From positions 558,001-622,000 of the forward strand of contig NZ_CP166991.1 of the NCBI RefSeq assembly GCF_046197875.1: a DNA stretch of 64,000 bases, written 5' to 3'. Of this stretch, positions 15,768 to 24,641 are shown piece by piece; the first letter of the stretch is position 1; every line of letters starts with the position of its first letter. Made by a program: the position numbers and the translations under genes. The stretch is from Methanobrevibacter_A acididurans (GTDB lineage: Archaea > Methanobacteriota > Methanobacteria > Methanobacteriales > Methanobacteriaceae). A model generated the notes under the pieces. It saw only the letters and a list, made by a program, of their open reading frames with translations, was not told where the DNA came from and did not search any database.

Positions 15768-17792
15768 ATGAAAACCCTACGAATTGGTCTTGCAGGAAAC
15801 CCTAATGTTGGTAAAAGCACAGTATTTAATTACTTAACTGGTATGCATCAACATGTAGGTAATTGGCCTGGAAAAACAGTAGAAAAAAGTGAAGGAACAG
15901 ATATTATAATCCATAATGGAGAAAAACTAGAATTAGAAATTGTTGATCTTCCTGGAAACTATAATTTAAGTGCTAAAACATTAGAAGAAAAAGTATCTAT
16001 TGACTATATTGTAGATGAATCAAGTGATTTAATTATTAATGTAATAGATGCATCTAATTTTGAGAGAAATATGTATTTAACATTACAGTTAATGGAACTT
16101 GAAGCAAACCTTGTAATAGCTTTAAACATGAATAAATTTGCCCGAAAAAAAGAATATGAAATTGATTCAAAAAAATTATCTGAATTACTTGGTGTTCCAG
16201 TTGTTGAAATAGAAGCAACAGATGAAGTAGGTATAGAAAATTTATTAGATAAAGTAATTGAAACCTGTAAAAATCCGATAAATTCAAGTGATAAATTAGT
16301 TTATGGTTATGAATTAAAAGATCATATCCAAGATATCGTGAATGAAGTTGAAAAAGTTCCAGAATTAGCAGATATTCCGCCAAAGTGGGTTGCTATAAAA
16401 TTATTAGAAAATGATGAAGCTATTACGGGAAGAGTGCAAAATTCAAAAAATGCAGCAGAAATTCTTAGAGCATCTAAAAAAGTTAAAAAGCATTTGCAAG
16501 ATGTTTTTAATGAAAACTCTGAAGAAGTTTTAGCTAATGCACGTTATGGTTTTATTGATGGGTTAGTAAAAGAAGCAGTTGATAAACCTGCTATAGAAAA
16601 ACCTACAACATCTGATAAGATAGATAAAGTAGTTACAAATAAGATACTTGGTATTCCTATATTTCTAGGAATAATGTTTGCAGCATTTGAATTAACTTTC
16701 ACACTTTCATCCCCATTACAAAATTTAATTCAATATGGATTTAACATTTTAGGTGCAGAAATATATGTTGTATTAGGTCATACATTTTTATCTAGTTTTT
16801 TAGTAGATGGAATAATTGGAGGGGTTGGTGGAGTACTTGTATTTTTACCATTACTATTTATATTATTTTTAGTTTTATCTTTATTGGAAGATTCAGGATA
16901 TTTGTCACGTGCAGCTTTTGTAATGGATCGTGTTATGCATAAACTTGTAGGTTTGCATGGTAAATCATTTATCCCTATGGTTTTAGGTTTTGGATGTTGT
17001 GTTCCTGGAGTCATGGCAACACGTACATTGGATAATGATAAAGATCGTTTAACAACAATGCTTATTATTCCTTTTATGAGTTGTAGTGCTAGATTACCTG
17101 TTTATGCATTATTAACAGCTGCATTTTTTGCAGCTTATCAAGGTTTAATTATATTTGCATTGTATGTAATAGGAATTATTGTAGCCATTATTGTAGCGTT
17201 AATATTTAAGAAAACATTATTTAAAGGTTTATCTACTCCATTTGTAATGGAACTCCCCTCTTATAAGTTACCTTCACTTAAAGGAGTTCTTATACATACT
17301 TGGGAACGAATTGTCGTATTCCTTAAAAATGCAGGAACTGTTATTTTTGTATTATCTATTGTTATATGGATTTTCAGTAGTTTACCTGTAGGTGTGAGTT
17401 ATGGTGCTAAAGCTAGTTTAACTGGACAAATAGGTACATTTATTGCTCCAATTTTTGGACCTTTAGGTTTTGGGCAATGGCAACCATCTATTGCTTTAAT
17501 ATTTGGAGTATTTTCTAAAGAAGTTATTGTTAGTACTTTCACTTCTTTATTTGGAGCATCAGGTACTATTGGTGTAATATCTGCATTACAATCTGTTTTC
17601 ACTCCATTATCTGCATTTTCATTTTTAATATTTGTACTATTATACACTCCATGTTTAGCAACATTTGCAACAATGAAAAATGAAACTCATAGTTGGAAAT
17701 GGCCATTATTTAGTATGTGTGTAACATTAGTAGTTGCATATATTATTTCATTTGTAATATATCAAGGCGGACTTTTATTGGGTTTCAGATAA
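15768..17792 (+). CDS. feoB: Ferrous iron transporter FeoB with unusual G4/G5 motifs
   Basis: Membrane Fe(II) transporter with a cytosolic G domain, 674 residues. Seen: G1 G-N-P-N-V-G-K-S-T (10-18), G3 D60-L-P-G-N-Y, a helical linker, then the membrane part with the conserved V-P-G-V-M-A-T-R-T and P-F-M-S-C-S-A-R-L-P-V-Y gate segments and a late Y-T-P-C-L-A-T. The G4 motif, usually N-x-x-D, reads N120-M-N-K123, and the G5 S-A reads E-A-T, so the residues that select guanine are missing. The membrane half looks intact, so I expect a working transporter with relaxed nucleotide use. Controlled with feoA by the upstream operator. Confidence 0.93.
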   Translation: MKTLRIGLAGNPNVGKSTVFNYLTGMHQHVGNWPGKTVEKSEGTDIIIHNGEKLELEIVDLPGNYNLSAKTLEEKVSIDYIVDESSDLIINVIDASNFERNMYLTLQLMELEANLVIALNMNKFARKKEYEIDSKKLSELLGVPVVEIEATDEVGIENLLDKVIETCKNPINSSDKLVYGYELKDHIQDIVNEVEKVPELADIPPKWVAIKLLENDEAITGRVQNSKNAAEILRASKKVKKHLQDVFNENSEEVLANARYGFIDGLVKEAVDKPAIEKPTTSDKIDKVVTNKILGIPIFLGIMFAAFELTFTLSSPLQNLIQYGFNILGAEIYVVLGHTFLSSFLVDGIIGGVGGVLVFLPLLFILFLVLSLLEDSGYLSRAAFVMDRVMHKLVGLHGKSFIPMVLGFGCCVPGVMATRTLDNDKDRLTTMLIIPFMSCSARLPVYALLTAAFFAAYQGLIIFALYVIGIIVAIIVALIFKKTLFKGLSTPFVMELPSYKLPSLKGVLIHTWERIVVFLKNAGTVIFVLSIVIWIFSSLPVGVSYGAKASLTGQIGTFIAPIFGPLGFGQWQPSIALIFGVFSKEVIVSTFTSLFGASGTIGVISALQSVFTPLSAFSFLIFVLLYTPCLATFATMKNETHSWKWPLFSMCVTLVVAYIISFVIYQGGLLLGFR

Positions 17793-17870
17793 AAAGAGCA
17801 GTTTAAATATATTTTTATAAAAAATAAGAGGGGGGGGTGATGATTATATCCTCTCCACTTTTGTTTTGAT

Positions 17871-18266
17871 TTATTCTTCTTTTTTAATTGGTAATAAATC
17901 TAATTCTTTAAATACTTTTTTTGCAGTCATCATACCATTTATTGCTGCAGGAAATCCTGCATAAGCACTCATTTGCATTATAATTTCAACAATCTCTTTG
18001 GGACTATTACCTACTTTTAAAGCAGCATGGACATGATCATATAATTCTTTTTGTGCATGGCCTAATGCAGTTATCGCAGCTACAGTGCATAATTCTCTAG
18101 TTTTTAAATCAACTTCTTTACGGGTGTATATTTCTGAATATGGAAATTCTACTACAAATCTTCCAAGATCTGGGGCAATATCTTCTAAATCTTCAAATAA
18201 ATTTTCTATATTTTCTTTATTAATTTCTCTTAAAACATTCATTCCTTTTTCATATCTATCTTCCAT
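17871..18266 (-). CDS. Carboxymuconolactone decarboxylase / AhpD-like protein
   Basis: 131-residue protein of the CMD/AhpD fold. The family core is visible as T-R-E-L-C-T-V-A-A-I-T-A-L-G-H near residue 54 and H-V-H-A-A-L-K-V-G-N-S-P-K-E-I-V-E-I near residue 80, then Y-A-G-F-P-A-A-I-N. Only one Cys is present in the core, so the C-x-x-C redox pair of true AhpD is absent; a decarboxylase-like or unknown activity is more likely than peroxiredoxin reduction. Single gene, convergent with feoB; an eight-G run at 17830-17837 lies in the space between them. Confidence 0.85.
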   Translation of the reverse strand: MEDRYEKGMNVLREINKENIENLFEDLEDIAPDLGRFVVEFPYSEIYTRKEVDLKTRELCTVAAITALGHAQKELYDHVHAALKVGNSPKEIVEIIMQMSAYAGFPAAINGMMTAKKVFKELDLLPIKKEE

Positions 18267-18435
18267 AATTATCCATCCTTTTTTAAATTATTCACATTTA
18301 TTAACTATAATAATTATTGTAAAAAAAAGTTTCATTTTTTAAGAGTAGGTAAATTTTAATTAAGTAGTAATTATAAACTTATTTTAAAAGTATATAAAAA
18401 TTTTAATGTAAATCTTATTTTTAAGGAGATATTAT

Positions 18436-19098
18436 ATGAAACCTTATGTTATATTAAGTGCTGCAATGACTCTTGATGGTAAAATTGCTACAAAAACAGG
18501 TAGTTCTGAAATTTCTGGAGAAAAAGATTTAGAAAGGGTGCATAAGTTACGTAGTGATATGGATGCTATAATGGTGGGGATTGGAACAGTTCTAGTTGAT
18601 GATCCACGTTTAACTGTCCATAAAGTACCTGCTAAAAAGGAAGATAATCCTATACGAGTTATTGTTGATAGTAAAGCTAGAACTCCTTTAAATTCTCGTA
18701 TATTAAATGCTGATGCTAAAACTATTATAGCTGTTGGAAATAATGCTGATCCTTTTAAAATTAATAATCTTTCGGATAAAGTAGATGTTTTAGTTACAAA
18801 TGGAGAAAAAGGTGAAGTTAATTTAATGGAATTAATGGATTATCTTAAAAACATAGGGGTTAATAGTTTAATGCTTGAAGGAGGAGCTACCTTAAATTTC
18901 AGCATGTTTAATGAAGGTTTAATTGATGAAATTAGAGTTTGTGTTGCTCCAATGATTGCTGGAGGTAAATTTGCTAAAACTTTAGTTGATGGTGAAGGTT
19001 TTGATAAAATGAATGATGCTGTTAAATTAAGTTTTAAGGAATCTTATATCTTAGATGGGGATCTTGTTTTAATTTATTTGGTAAAAAACTTTTTTTAA
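18436..19098 (+). CDS. arfC: 2,5-diamino-6-ribosylamino-4(3H)-pyrimidinone 5'-phosphate reductase
   Basis: Archaeal riboflavin/F420 pathway reductase of the RibD C-terminal (DHFR-like) family, 220 residues. Seen: S-A-A-M-T-L-D-G-K-I-A near the N-terminus, L-R-S-D-M-D-A-I-M-V-G-I-G-T-V near residue 38, D-D-P-R-L-T-V, and M-L-E-G-G-A-T-L-N near residue 147, with I-A-G-G late. This arrangement without a deaminase domain is the archaeal form (MJ0671 type). Its product feeds both flavins and the deazaflavin made by CofH (gene at 42335). Preceded by AAGGAGAT; converges with tatD with a 2-nt gap. Confidence 0.92.
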   Translation: MKPYVILSAAMTLDGKIATKTGSSEISGEKDLERVHKLRSDMDAIMVGIGTVLVDDPRLTVHKVPAKKEDNPIRVIVDSKARTPLNSRILNADAKTIIAVGNNADPFKINNLSDKVDVLVTNGEKGEVNLMELMDYLKNIGVNSLMLEGGATLNFSMFNEGLIDEIRVCVAPMIAGGKFAKTLVDGEGFDKMNDAVKLSFKESYILDGDLVLIYLVKNFF

Positions 19099-19100
19099 TT

Positions 19101-19865
19101 TTACTTTATTTTAAAAACTTTTTTTGCATTATTTGTTGTTACTTTATCAACATTTTCTATGTCTATATTTTGAAGTTCTGCAATTTTTTTAACAGCTAAT
19201 TTTACATTGGATGGTTCATTTCTCTCTTCTTTTGTCATTGCTAAATAAGGACTATCTGTTTCAGTAAGCATGTGATCTATAGGTATTTGGCTAGCTAAAT
19301 CTTGGTGTTGTTTACTATAACAAACCATAGTGGAGAAACTCATAAAATAGTTTTCATGTTCCATAATCCTTCTTGCTGTTTTTAAACTTCCACTGTAACA
19401 GTGAAAGATTACATATGGAATATCTTCATAATCTAATATTATGTTTAATGCTTTTTTATCAGCATCTCTTACATGCATCAGTAAAGGGATTTGTTCTTGG
19501 TTTGCGATTTCAATGAAACTTAAAAATATTTCTTTTTGTTTTTGTCTTAATGCTTTATCTTTTACAAAAAAATAATCCATTCCTACTTCGCCTATTGCAG
19601 ATATGTTTTTTTTGTTTTCTATTATATGTTTTTGTACTGATTTTCTTTCTTCTATTGTTGCATTTTGTGAAGTTACAGGGTGGAAGCCTAAGCTTGGGTA
19701 TATGAAACCTTTTTCTTCTTTGGCATATTTCAATGCACCTATATTTGCTTCATAGTTTGTTCCACTTAATACTACTGCATCTAATGTGTTTTTTGCTCTT
19801 TTTATTACTTGGTCTCTGTCTTTATCATATTCTGGGAAGTCTATATGGCAATGTGTATCTATCAT
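19101..19865 (-). CDS. tatD: TatD-family metal-dependent hydrolase
   Basis: TIM-barrel hydrolase of the TatD DNase family, 254 residues. Metal ligands are in place: D-T-H-C-H-I-D at the N-terminus, E-V-G-M-D-Y near residue 92, L-L-M-H-V-R-D near residue 128, I-F-H-C-Y-S-G near residue 152, and T-E-T-D-S-P-Y near residue 203. Family members are 3'-5' nucleases or deoxyribonucleases; the true substrate here is unknown. It follows uppS with a 6-nt gap and is the last gene of a mtxX-uppS-tatD minus-strand operon. Confidence 0.9.
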   Translation of the reverse strand: MIDTHCHIDFPEYDKDRDQVIKRAKNTLDAVVLSGTNYEANIGALKYAKEEKGFIYPSLGFHPVTSQNATIEERKSVQKHIIENKKNISAIGEVGMDYFFVKDKALRQKQKEIFLSFIEIANQEQIPLLMHVRDADKKALNIILDYEDIPYVIFHCYSGSLKTARRIMEHENYFMSFSTMVCYSKQHQDLASQIPIDHMLTETDSPYLAMTKEERNEPSNVKLAVKKIAELQNIDIENVDKVTTNNAKKVFKIK

Positions 19866-19871
19866 ATATTT

Positions 19872-20636
19872 TCATGCTCCAAATCTTCTATCTCTTTCTT
19901 GGTAATCTCGTAATGCTCTTAAAAAATCTGTTTTACGTAATTCTGGCCATAAACTATCACAGAAATATAATTCACTATAACTTGATTGCCATAATAAAAA
20001 TCCACTTAATCGTTCTTCTCCACTTGTTCGTATTATAAGGTTAGGATCACTTAATCCTTCAGTATATAAGTTTTTACTTACTAAATCTTCGGTTATATTT
20101 TCTTTATTTATTTTTCCATTTTCAACTTCATCTACAATTTTTTTGATTGCATCTACTATTTCTTGTCTTCCATCATAACCTATTGCTAAGTTAAGTTGGC
20201 TGTCATGGTAATTTTTTGTTGCTTCTTCTGCTTCATTAATAGCTTCTCTAACATTTGATGGTAGTAATTCTAGTCTTCCAACTGCTTTTACTCTAACTTT
20301 ATTTTTGTGGATTTTTTTATGAGTAACTAATTTTTTGAAATTTATCTCAAATAGGTTCATTAATCCATCCACTTCTTCTTTTGGTCGGTTAAAGTTTTCT
20401 GTTGAAAATGCATAAACTGTTACAACTTTTATTCCAAGATCTATGCTCCAATCTAAGACTTTTTCTAATGTGTTTACTCCTCTTTCGTGCCCTTTTGTAA
20501 CATCCATATTGTCTTGAAGTTTAGAGTATCTACGGTTTCCATCCATGATTATAGCTATGTGGTAAGGCATATTTTCTGGTGTTAAATGTTTGGTTAAATA
20601 CCATTCATAAATGTCGTAGATAAATTGAAATACCAT
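19872..20636 (-). CDS. uppS: Cis-polyprenyl diphosphate synthase (UPP synthase family)
   Basis: Makes long-chain cis-polyprenyl diphosphate, the lipid carrier for cell wall (pseudomurein) and glycan assembly. The 254-residue protein has I-I-M-D-G-N-R-R-Y near residue 30 with the catalytic Asp, K-G-H-E-R-G near residue 47, Y-A-F-S-T-E-N-F-N-R near residue 76, and the C-terminal R-T-S-G-E-E-R-L-S-G-F-L-L-W-Q and E-L-Y-F-C-D motifs. An N-terminal segment of about 22 residues precedes the core, as in other archaeal members. Upstream neighbour is mtxX (67 nt), downstream tatD (6 nt). Confidence 0.94.
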   Translation of the reverse strand: MVFQFIYDIYEWYLTKHLTPENMPYHIAIIMDGNRRYSKLQDNMDVTKGHERGVNTLEKVLDWSIDLGIKVVTVYAFSTENFNRPKEEVDGLMNLFEINFKKLVTHKKIHKNKVRVKAVGRLELLPSNVREAINEAEEATKNYHDSQLNLAIGYDGRQEIVDAIKKIVDEVENGKINKENITEDLVSKNLYTEGLSDPNLIIRTSGEERLSGFLLWQSSYSELYFCDSLWPELRKTDFLRALRDYQERDRRFGA

Positions 20637-20703
20637 ATTTTTGTTTTCCTTTTAATTTATTTAATCTAATTATTTATTTGTTTTTATTATATATCTTGTT
20701 TTT

Positions 20704-21441
20704 TTATTTTATATCTTGTGATTTTTTTGATAGGTAGTATGCTAATTTAATACTTCTTATATAAGTTTCAGTGCTTTGATCTCTACTTGTGTCTATATAT
20801 ATTTCGGGTATTCCTAATGTTATTGCACCCATACTTGGCCATTTGTTCATTAATACAAGTGTTCTAAATATTATATTACCTATTATTCCATCTGGGCATA
20901 TTATTATATTATTTTTTTCTTGTATTGCTTTTTCTATTAGTATGTAATAATTGGTGATTTGATATTGAGGATATTCTTTTTGGATTTCTTTTGTTAATTT
21001 TTCTGATTCTTTTAAACTTTGATCTATAATTTGGCTTCTGTTTTCATCGTCTTTTCGTCCTTTTGCAAGTATTGCTATTTTTGGTGTTTTTTCCAAGTTT
21101 TCTAGGAATTCTATATTTTGTTTTATTAGTTCTTTTTTGTTTTTTAATGTTGTTCCTTCATCTATTCCTACAGGAGTTAATAAAAATTTATTTTTTTCTC
21201 CATTTATTATTGTGGAGCGGTTTATTTTTGTATTAGTATGTGTTTTTTTTATATTTTGTATTATATTTTTTGCGGGTAGTGATCCTCTTATTACAGCATT
21301 TATATTTGGGTTTTTTATTGCTTTTAAGAGTTCTTGGTTGGTTTTCACTGTTTTTATATTTATGTTTGGGTTTTTTTCAAATTCTTTTGTTGCTTTTAAG
21401 GTGTTTTTGTTTAGTCCTTCACCTATTATTATGTTTATCAT
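20704..21441 (-). CDS. mtxX: MtxX / methanogenesis marker protein 4
   Basis: Methanogen-specific protein, 245 residues, related in sequence to phosphate acyltransferases and carried as methanogenesis marker 4. Seen: an N-terminal I-I-I-G-E-G-L-N-K-N, V-I-R-G-S-L-P-A-K-N near residue 71, L-A-K-G-R-K-D-D-E-N-R near residue 142, and a C-terminal I-I-C-P-D-G-I-I-G-N-I-I-F-R-T-L segment. Its reaction is not established. It is the first gene of the minus-strand uppS-tatD group, divergent from the DUF4012 genes. Codon use is ordinary for the window. Confidence 0.78.
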   Translation of the reverse strand: MINIIIGEGLNKNTLKATKEFEKNPNINIKTVKTNQELLKAIKNPNINAVIRGSLPAKNIIQNIKKTHTNTKINRSTIINGEKNKFLLTPVGIDEGTTLKNKKELIKQNIEFLENLEKTPKIAILAKGRKDDENRSQIIDQSLKESEKLTKEIQKEYPQYQITNYYILIEKAIQEKNNIIICPDGIIGNIIFRTLVLMNKWPSMGAITLGIPEIYIDTSRDQSTETYIRSIKLAYYLSKKSQDIK

Positions 21442-21524
21442 GTTATTCTTTTTGTTTATCTTTTATTTTATATTTATTTTTTTTAAGGTTTCTTTGTTGG
21501 GTTATATTTATATAGTATGTAATC

Positions 21525-21555
21525 TATATTTTACAATTGGAATATATATTTTACA
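21525..21555 (+). repeat. Direct repeat of TATATTTTACA between mtxX and DUF4012 genes
   Basis: TATATTTTACA occurs at 21525-21535 and again at 21545-21555, exactly 20 bp apart (two helical turns), in the divergent promoter region. Such spacing fits a regulator binding one face of the DNA. The region is A+T-rich, so chance is a real alternative. Confidence 0.3.
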
Positions 21556-21633
21556 TAACTATTAATAGTTTGATAATTATAAAAGTTAATAATTATAATT
21601 TTTAATAAAAATTTAATGGAGGATGATTCAAAA

Positions 21634-22272
21634 ATGGGAACTCAAAAGAAGATAGCAATCCTATTACTCATAATAATATTATTTGGATTAATATTCTTTG
21701 TCTTTAATGGAATTTTCTTAGGAGACAGTAGTGGATCCAATATTTTAGTATGTGCTGTTGATGAATCTGAAAACAGGCCTGGAATGGGTGCTGTTGATAT
21801 GGCATATTTAATAAGTACAACTGGAGGAAATAATACTCCAATTTATCCATCTGGAATGGTTCATCCTACTGCATCTGAACCTGCCGAGGCGCAAGCAGAA
21901 GGGGCGGGAAGTCAATTATTATTACATGATTCATTATGGAATAATGATACAAAACAAGGAGCCCAATATGCAAAAGAAATAGTTGAATATAATACAAATC
22001 AATCAGTTGGTCCGGTAATTTTAATAAATACAAAAGCTTTAGATGCAATTATACAAGCGGCTTCACCATTAGAATATAATGGTCAAGTAGTAAATGCTTC
22101 AGGTATAGATCTTATACGTGAAGATCAAGTCCAAGGTGCAAGTAGGGGAGATGCTGTTTTATCTTTTGCTGATGCACTAATTAATGCAACACATAATCCG
22201 ATGAAATTAATTAAAATGGCAGGAGCTGCATCCTCTCAATATTTCCAAGGTAACCTTAGAATATACTTTTAA
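21634..22272 (+). CDS. DUF4012-type membrane-anchored protein, copy 1 (short C-terminus)
   Basis: About 212 residues: one N-terminal membrane helix (I-A-I-L-L-L-I-I-I-L-F-G-L-I-F-F-V-F) and an extracellular domain with E-N-R-P-G-M-G-A-V-D-M-A-Y, T-P-I-Y-P-S-G-M-V-H-P-T, L-L-L-H-D-S-L-W and S-R-G-D-A-V. The family (DUF4012) has no known activity. GGAGGATGAT at 21618-21627 sits inside a longer reading from 21616, so I start at ATG 21634. Copy 2 follows 137 nt later; compared with it this copy stops early after Y-F-Q-G-N-L-R-I-Y-F and lacks the last strand, which suggests erosion or a specialised form. Confidence 0.75.
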   Translation: MGTQKKIAILLLIIILFGLIFFVFNGIFLGDSSGSNILVCAVDESENRPGMGAVDMAYLISTTGGNNTPIYPSGMVHPTASEPAEAQAEGAGSQLLLHDSLWNNDTKQGAQYAKEIVEYNTNQSVGPVILINTKALDAIIQAASPLEYNGQVVNASGIDLIREDQVQGASRGDAVLSFADALINATHNPMKLIKMAGAASSQYFQGNLRIYF

Positions 22273-22409
22273 TTTTAAGGTTATTTCTTACTTTTTTTTA
22301 AATTTAGAATTAATCATTAAATATAATTTTAAAAAACTTAAATTTATATTAAATGAAGTTTAAAATTATAATTTGATTATTTAATCAAATTAACTTAAGT
22401 GATTTTTTT

Positions 22410-23141
22410 ATGAAGAGAAGAAATAAACTATTAATAGCGATTTTAATTTCTATAATCGCTTTAATTTTAGTAGTTATTGCTGGACAAATGTTTTTTGACC
22501 ATGGTGGGGATTTAACTCAAGGTGAAAAGAAAATATTAGTTTGTGCAGTGGATCAAACTGAGGAGCGTCCTGGAATGGGTGCTGTTGATATGGCTTATAT
22601 TATTACATTGGAAAATGGTTCAGTTTCACATTATACTCCAATTTATCCTCATGGTATGAGACATCCTACTAAAAACGAGCCTACTGAAGCTCTTAATACG
22701 GGTGCTAGAGATAATGGTGGAAAAATGTTGCTCCATGATGCATTGTGGTATAATGACACAGATGAAGGTGTTCAAAATGTTAAAGAAATTGTTGAATATA
22801 ATAAAAGTGTTAAATTAGATGCTGTTGTATTGGTTAATGTGGAAGCTGCTGATGCAATTGTTAAATCTGCGGGTCCGTTAGAGATTAATGGAACTCCTAC
22901 AGTTGTTAATGTACTTGATTTTGTTCGGGAAGATCAACATCAAAATAACAATACTAGGGGTCAAGCTATTATAACGGTTGTTGAAGGTTTATCTAATGCT
23001 GTTCAAGATCCTGCTACTCGTAATACTATGATGCAAATGGCTATTACTCAGTATAATAAAGGAAATATTGTGGTATGGCCTAAAGGTTCATTTATACAAT
23101 TGCTTTATACGAAAGGTTTTAATTCAATTGTTAATAACTAA
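22410..23141 (+). CDS. DUF4012-type membrane-anchored protein, copy 2
   Basis: 243-residue paralogue of the preceding gene: an N-terminal K-R-R-N-K then one membrane helix, and the same outside domain (E-R-P-G-M-G-A-V-D-M-A-Y, T-P-I-Y-P-H-G-M-R-H-P-T, L-L-H-D-A-L-W, V-R-E-D-Q-H-Q) with the full C-terminal part ending K-G-N-I-V-V-W-P-K-G-S-F. The two genes clearly arose by tandem duplication and then diverged through most of their length. Function is unknown; a surface or envelope role is suggested only by topology. A terminator hairpin follows. Confidence 0.78.
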   Translation: MKRRNKLLIAILISIIALILVVIAGQMFFDHGGDLTQGEKKILVCAVDQTEERPGMGAVDMAYIITLENGSVSHYTPIYPHGMRHPTKNEPTEALNTGARDNGGKMLLHDALWYNDTDEGVQNVKEIVEYNKSVKLDAVVLVNVEAADAIVKSAGPLEINGTPTVVNVLDFVREDQHQNNNTRGQAIITVVEGLSNAVQDPATRNTMMQMAITQYNKGNIVVWPKGSFIQLLYTKGFNSIVNN

Positions 23142-23161
23142 TGAATTTATTAATTGTTAAG

Positions 23162-23191
23162 GGAAAACTCTATGGGGTTTTCCTTTTTTTT
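23162..23191 (+). terminator. Terminator after the DUF4012 pair
   Basis: Stem GGAAAACTC (23162-23170) pairs with GGGTTTTCC (23175-23183) with one G-T wobble and a TATG loop, followed by eight Ts. Confidence 0.72.
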
Positions 23192-23321
23192 ATAGATTAA
23201 GTAATACTTTTTATTATTTATTTAATATCAAGATAATAATTTTATATAATAATTTATAAAAAAAGTAATAACATAAACCCTTCATTTAGTACTAAGATAA
23301 AAAAAGGGAGGATACAAAAAA

Positions 23322-24494
23322 TTGCAATACAGAGAATTAGGAAAAACAGGAGAAAAAGTATCACAAATAGGCTTTGGACTAATGAGATTACCAGTATTAA
23401 ATGGTGACAACACAAAAATTGATACTAAAAAAGCCTCTGAAATGTTATCTTATGGAATTGATAATGGAATAAACATATTAGATACAGGATTTGATTATCA
23501 TGGCAACTGCTTAGATGAAAATGGTGGAGCATCCGAACCATTCTTATCCGAATTTTTAGATATGGGTTATCGAGAAAAAGTATTAATAAGTAGTAAACTA
23601 CCATTATACCCAATCAATAAAAAAGAAGACTTAGATTATTACTTCAACAAACAATTAGAAAGATTAAACACAGATTGTATTGATATTTACATGCTCCATG
23701 GAATTAAAACAAACCTATGGGGTAAACTAATGTTTACTGGGTATCTTAATGAATTTTTAGACAACCTCTTATCTGAAGGAAAAGTAAAACATATTGGATT
23801 TTCACATCACGGAGATTATCAACTGTTCCAGAAAGTAATGAATTATTATGATAAATGGGAAGTAGTACTCACACAAATGAACTACTTAGACACACAATAT
23901 AAAAGTGGAAAAAAAACAATAGATTACGTTGGAGACAATGGAATAGGAAATATGATAATGGAACCTCTAAGAGGAGGAACATTAGTAAATAATATACCTC
24001 CAAAAGTTCAAGAATTAATGAATACTAGTGACAATATTAAATCACCAATAGAATGGGGATTAGGATATCTTTGGAACATGCCACATATCAATTGTGTATT
24101 AAGTGAAATGAGTACATTAGAACAAGTAAAAACTAATATTGAAATAGCAAACAAAGCTAAACCAGGATATTTCACAGAAGAAGATAATAAAATCCTTAAA
24201 AAAATAATCAATGAATTTCGTCACTCTAGTGAAATCTTATGTACTTACTGTAATTATTGTATGCCTTGTTCCCATGGAGTAAACATACCTAAATGTTTTC
24301 ATGAATACAATGAATCAAAAGTATTTGATAAACCAGATAAAATTTCTAATCAATACTTTGATGTAATAACTGAAAAAAGTAGAGCAGATCAATGTAAAAA
24401 TTGTGCACAATGTTTAGAAGAATGTCCACAAGATATTGATATAATGACTGAATTACATAAAGTAGAAGATTACTTCAAAAATACTAAGCATTAA
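23322..24494 (+). CDS. Aldo/keto reductase with C-terminal [4Fe-4S] ferredoxin domain
   Basis: 390 residues. The N-terminal 280 form an AKR barrel: G-K-T-G-E-K-V-S-Q-I-G-F-G-L-M-R near the start, I-N-I-L-D-T with G-F-D-Y-H, and D-I-Y-M-L-H-G near residue 122. The usual catalytic Tyr segment (D-T-A-x-x-Y) reads D-T-G-F-D-Y. The C-terminal part has C-T-Y-C-N-Y-C-M-P-C near residue 306 and C-K-N-C-A-Q-C-L-E-E-C-P near residue 367, fitting an iron-sulfur cluster. Such proteins are common in anaerobes, probably coupling ferredoxin to carbonyl reduction, but the substrate is unknown. TTG start after GGGAGGAT. Confidence 0.87.
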   Translation: MQYRELGKTGEKVSQIGFGLMRLPVLNGDNTKIDTKKASEMLSYGIDNGINILDTGFDYHGNCLDENGGASEPFLSEFLDMGYREKVLISSKLPLYPINKKEDLDYYFNKQLERLNTDCIDIYMLHGIKTNLWGKLMFTGYLNEFLDNLLSEGKVKHIGFSHHGDYQLFQKVMNYYDKWEVVLTQMNYLDTQYKSGKKTIDYVGDNGIGNMIMEPLRGGTLVNNIPPKVQELMNTSDNIKSPIEWGLGYLWNMPHINCVLSEMSTLEQVKTNIEIANKAKPGYFTEEDNKILKKIINEFRHSSEILCTYCNYCMPCSHGVNIPKCFHEYNESKVFDKPDKISNQYFDVITEKSRADQCKNCAQCLEECPQDIDIMTELHKVEDYFKNTKH

Positions 24495-24641
24495 TTCATA
24501 AACAAATTTTTAATAGTGATTATTGAAGTTAGTATAGTGTGATTAATTTTTAATATAAAATAGGATTAACTATTTTTGTATTGATAATTTTAATAGTAGA
24601 AATTATAAAATATAAAATAACTACTAATTGAAGTGATAAAT

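Noticed and set aside
19733..20038. Plus-strand 101-codon frame opposite tatD and uppS
   Set aside because: It is antisense to two clear enzymes and its Leu/His/Phe-rich product is typical of reading the wrong strand of A+T-rich genes.
21137..21565. Plus-strand frames rich in Phe and Leu opposite mtxX
   Set aside because: Antisense to a complete methanogen marker gene; apparent membrane helices come from the reverse of Lys/Asn/Ile codons.
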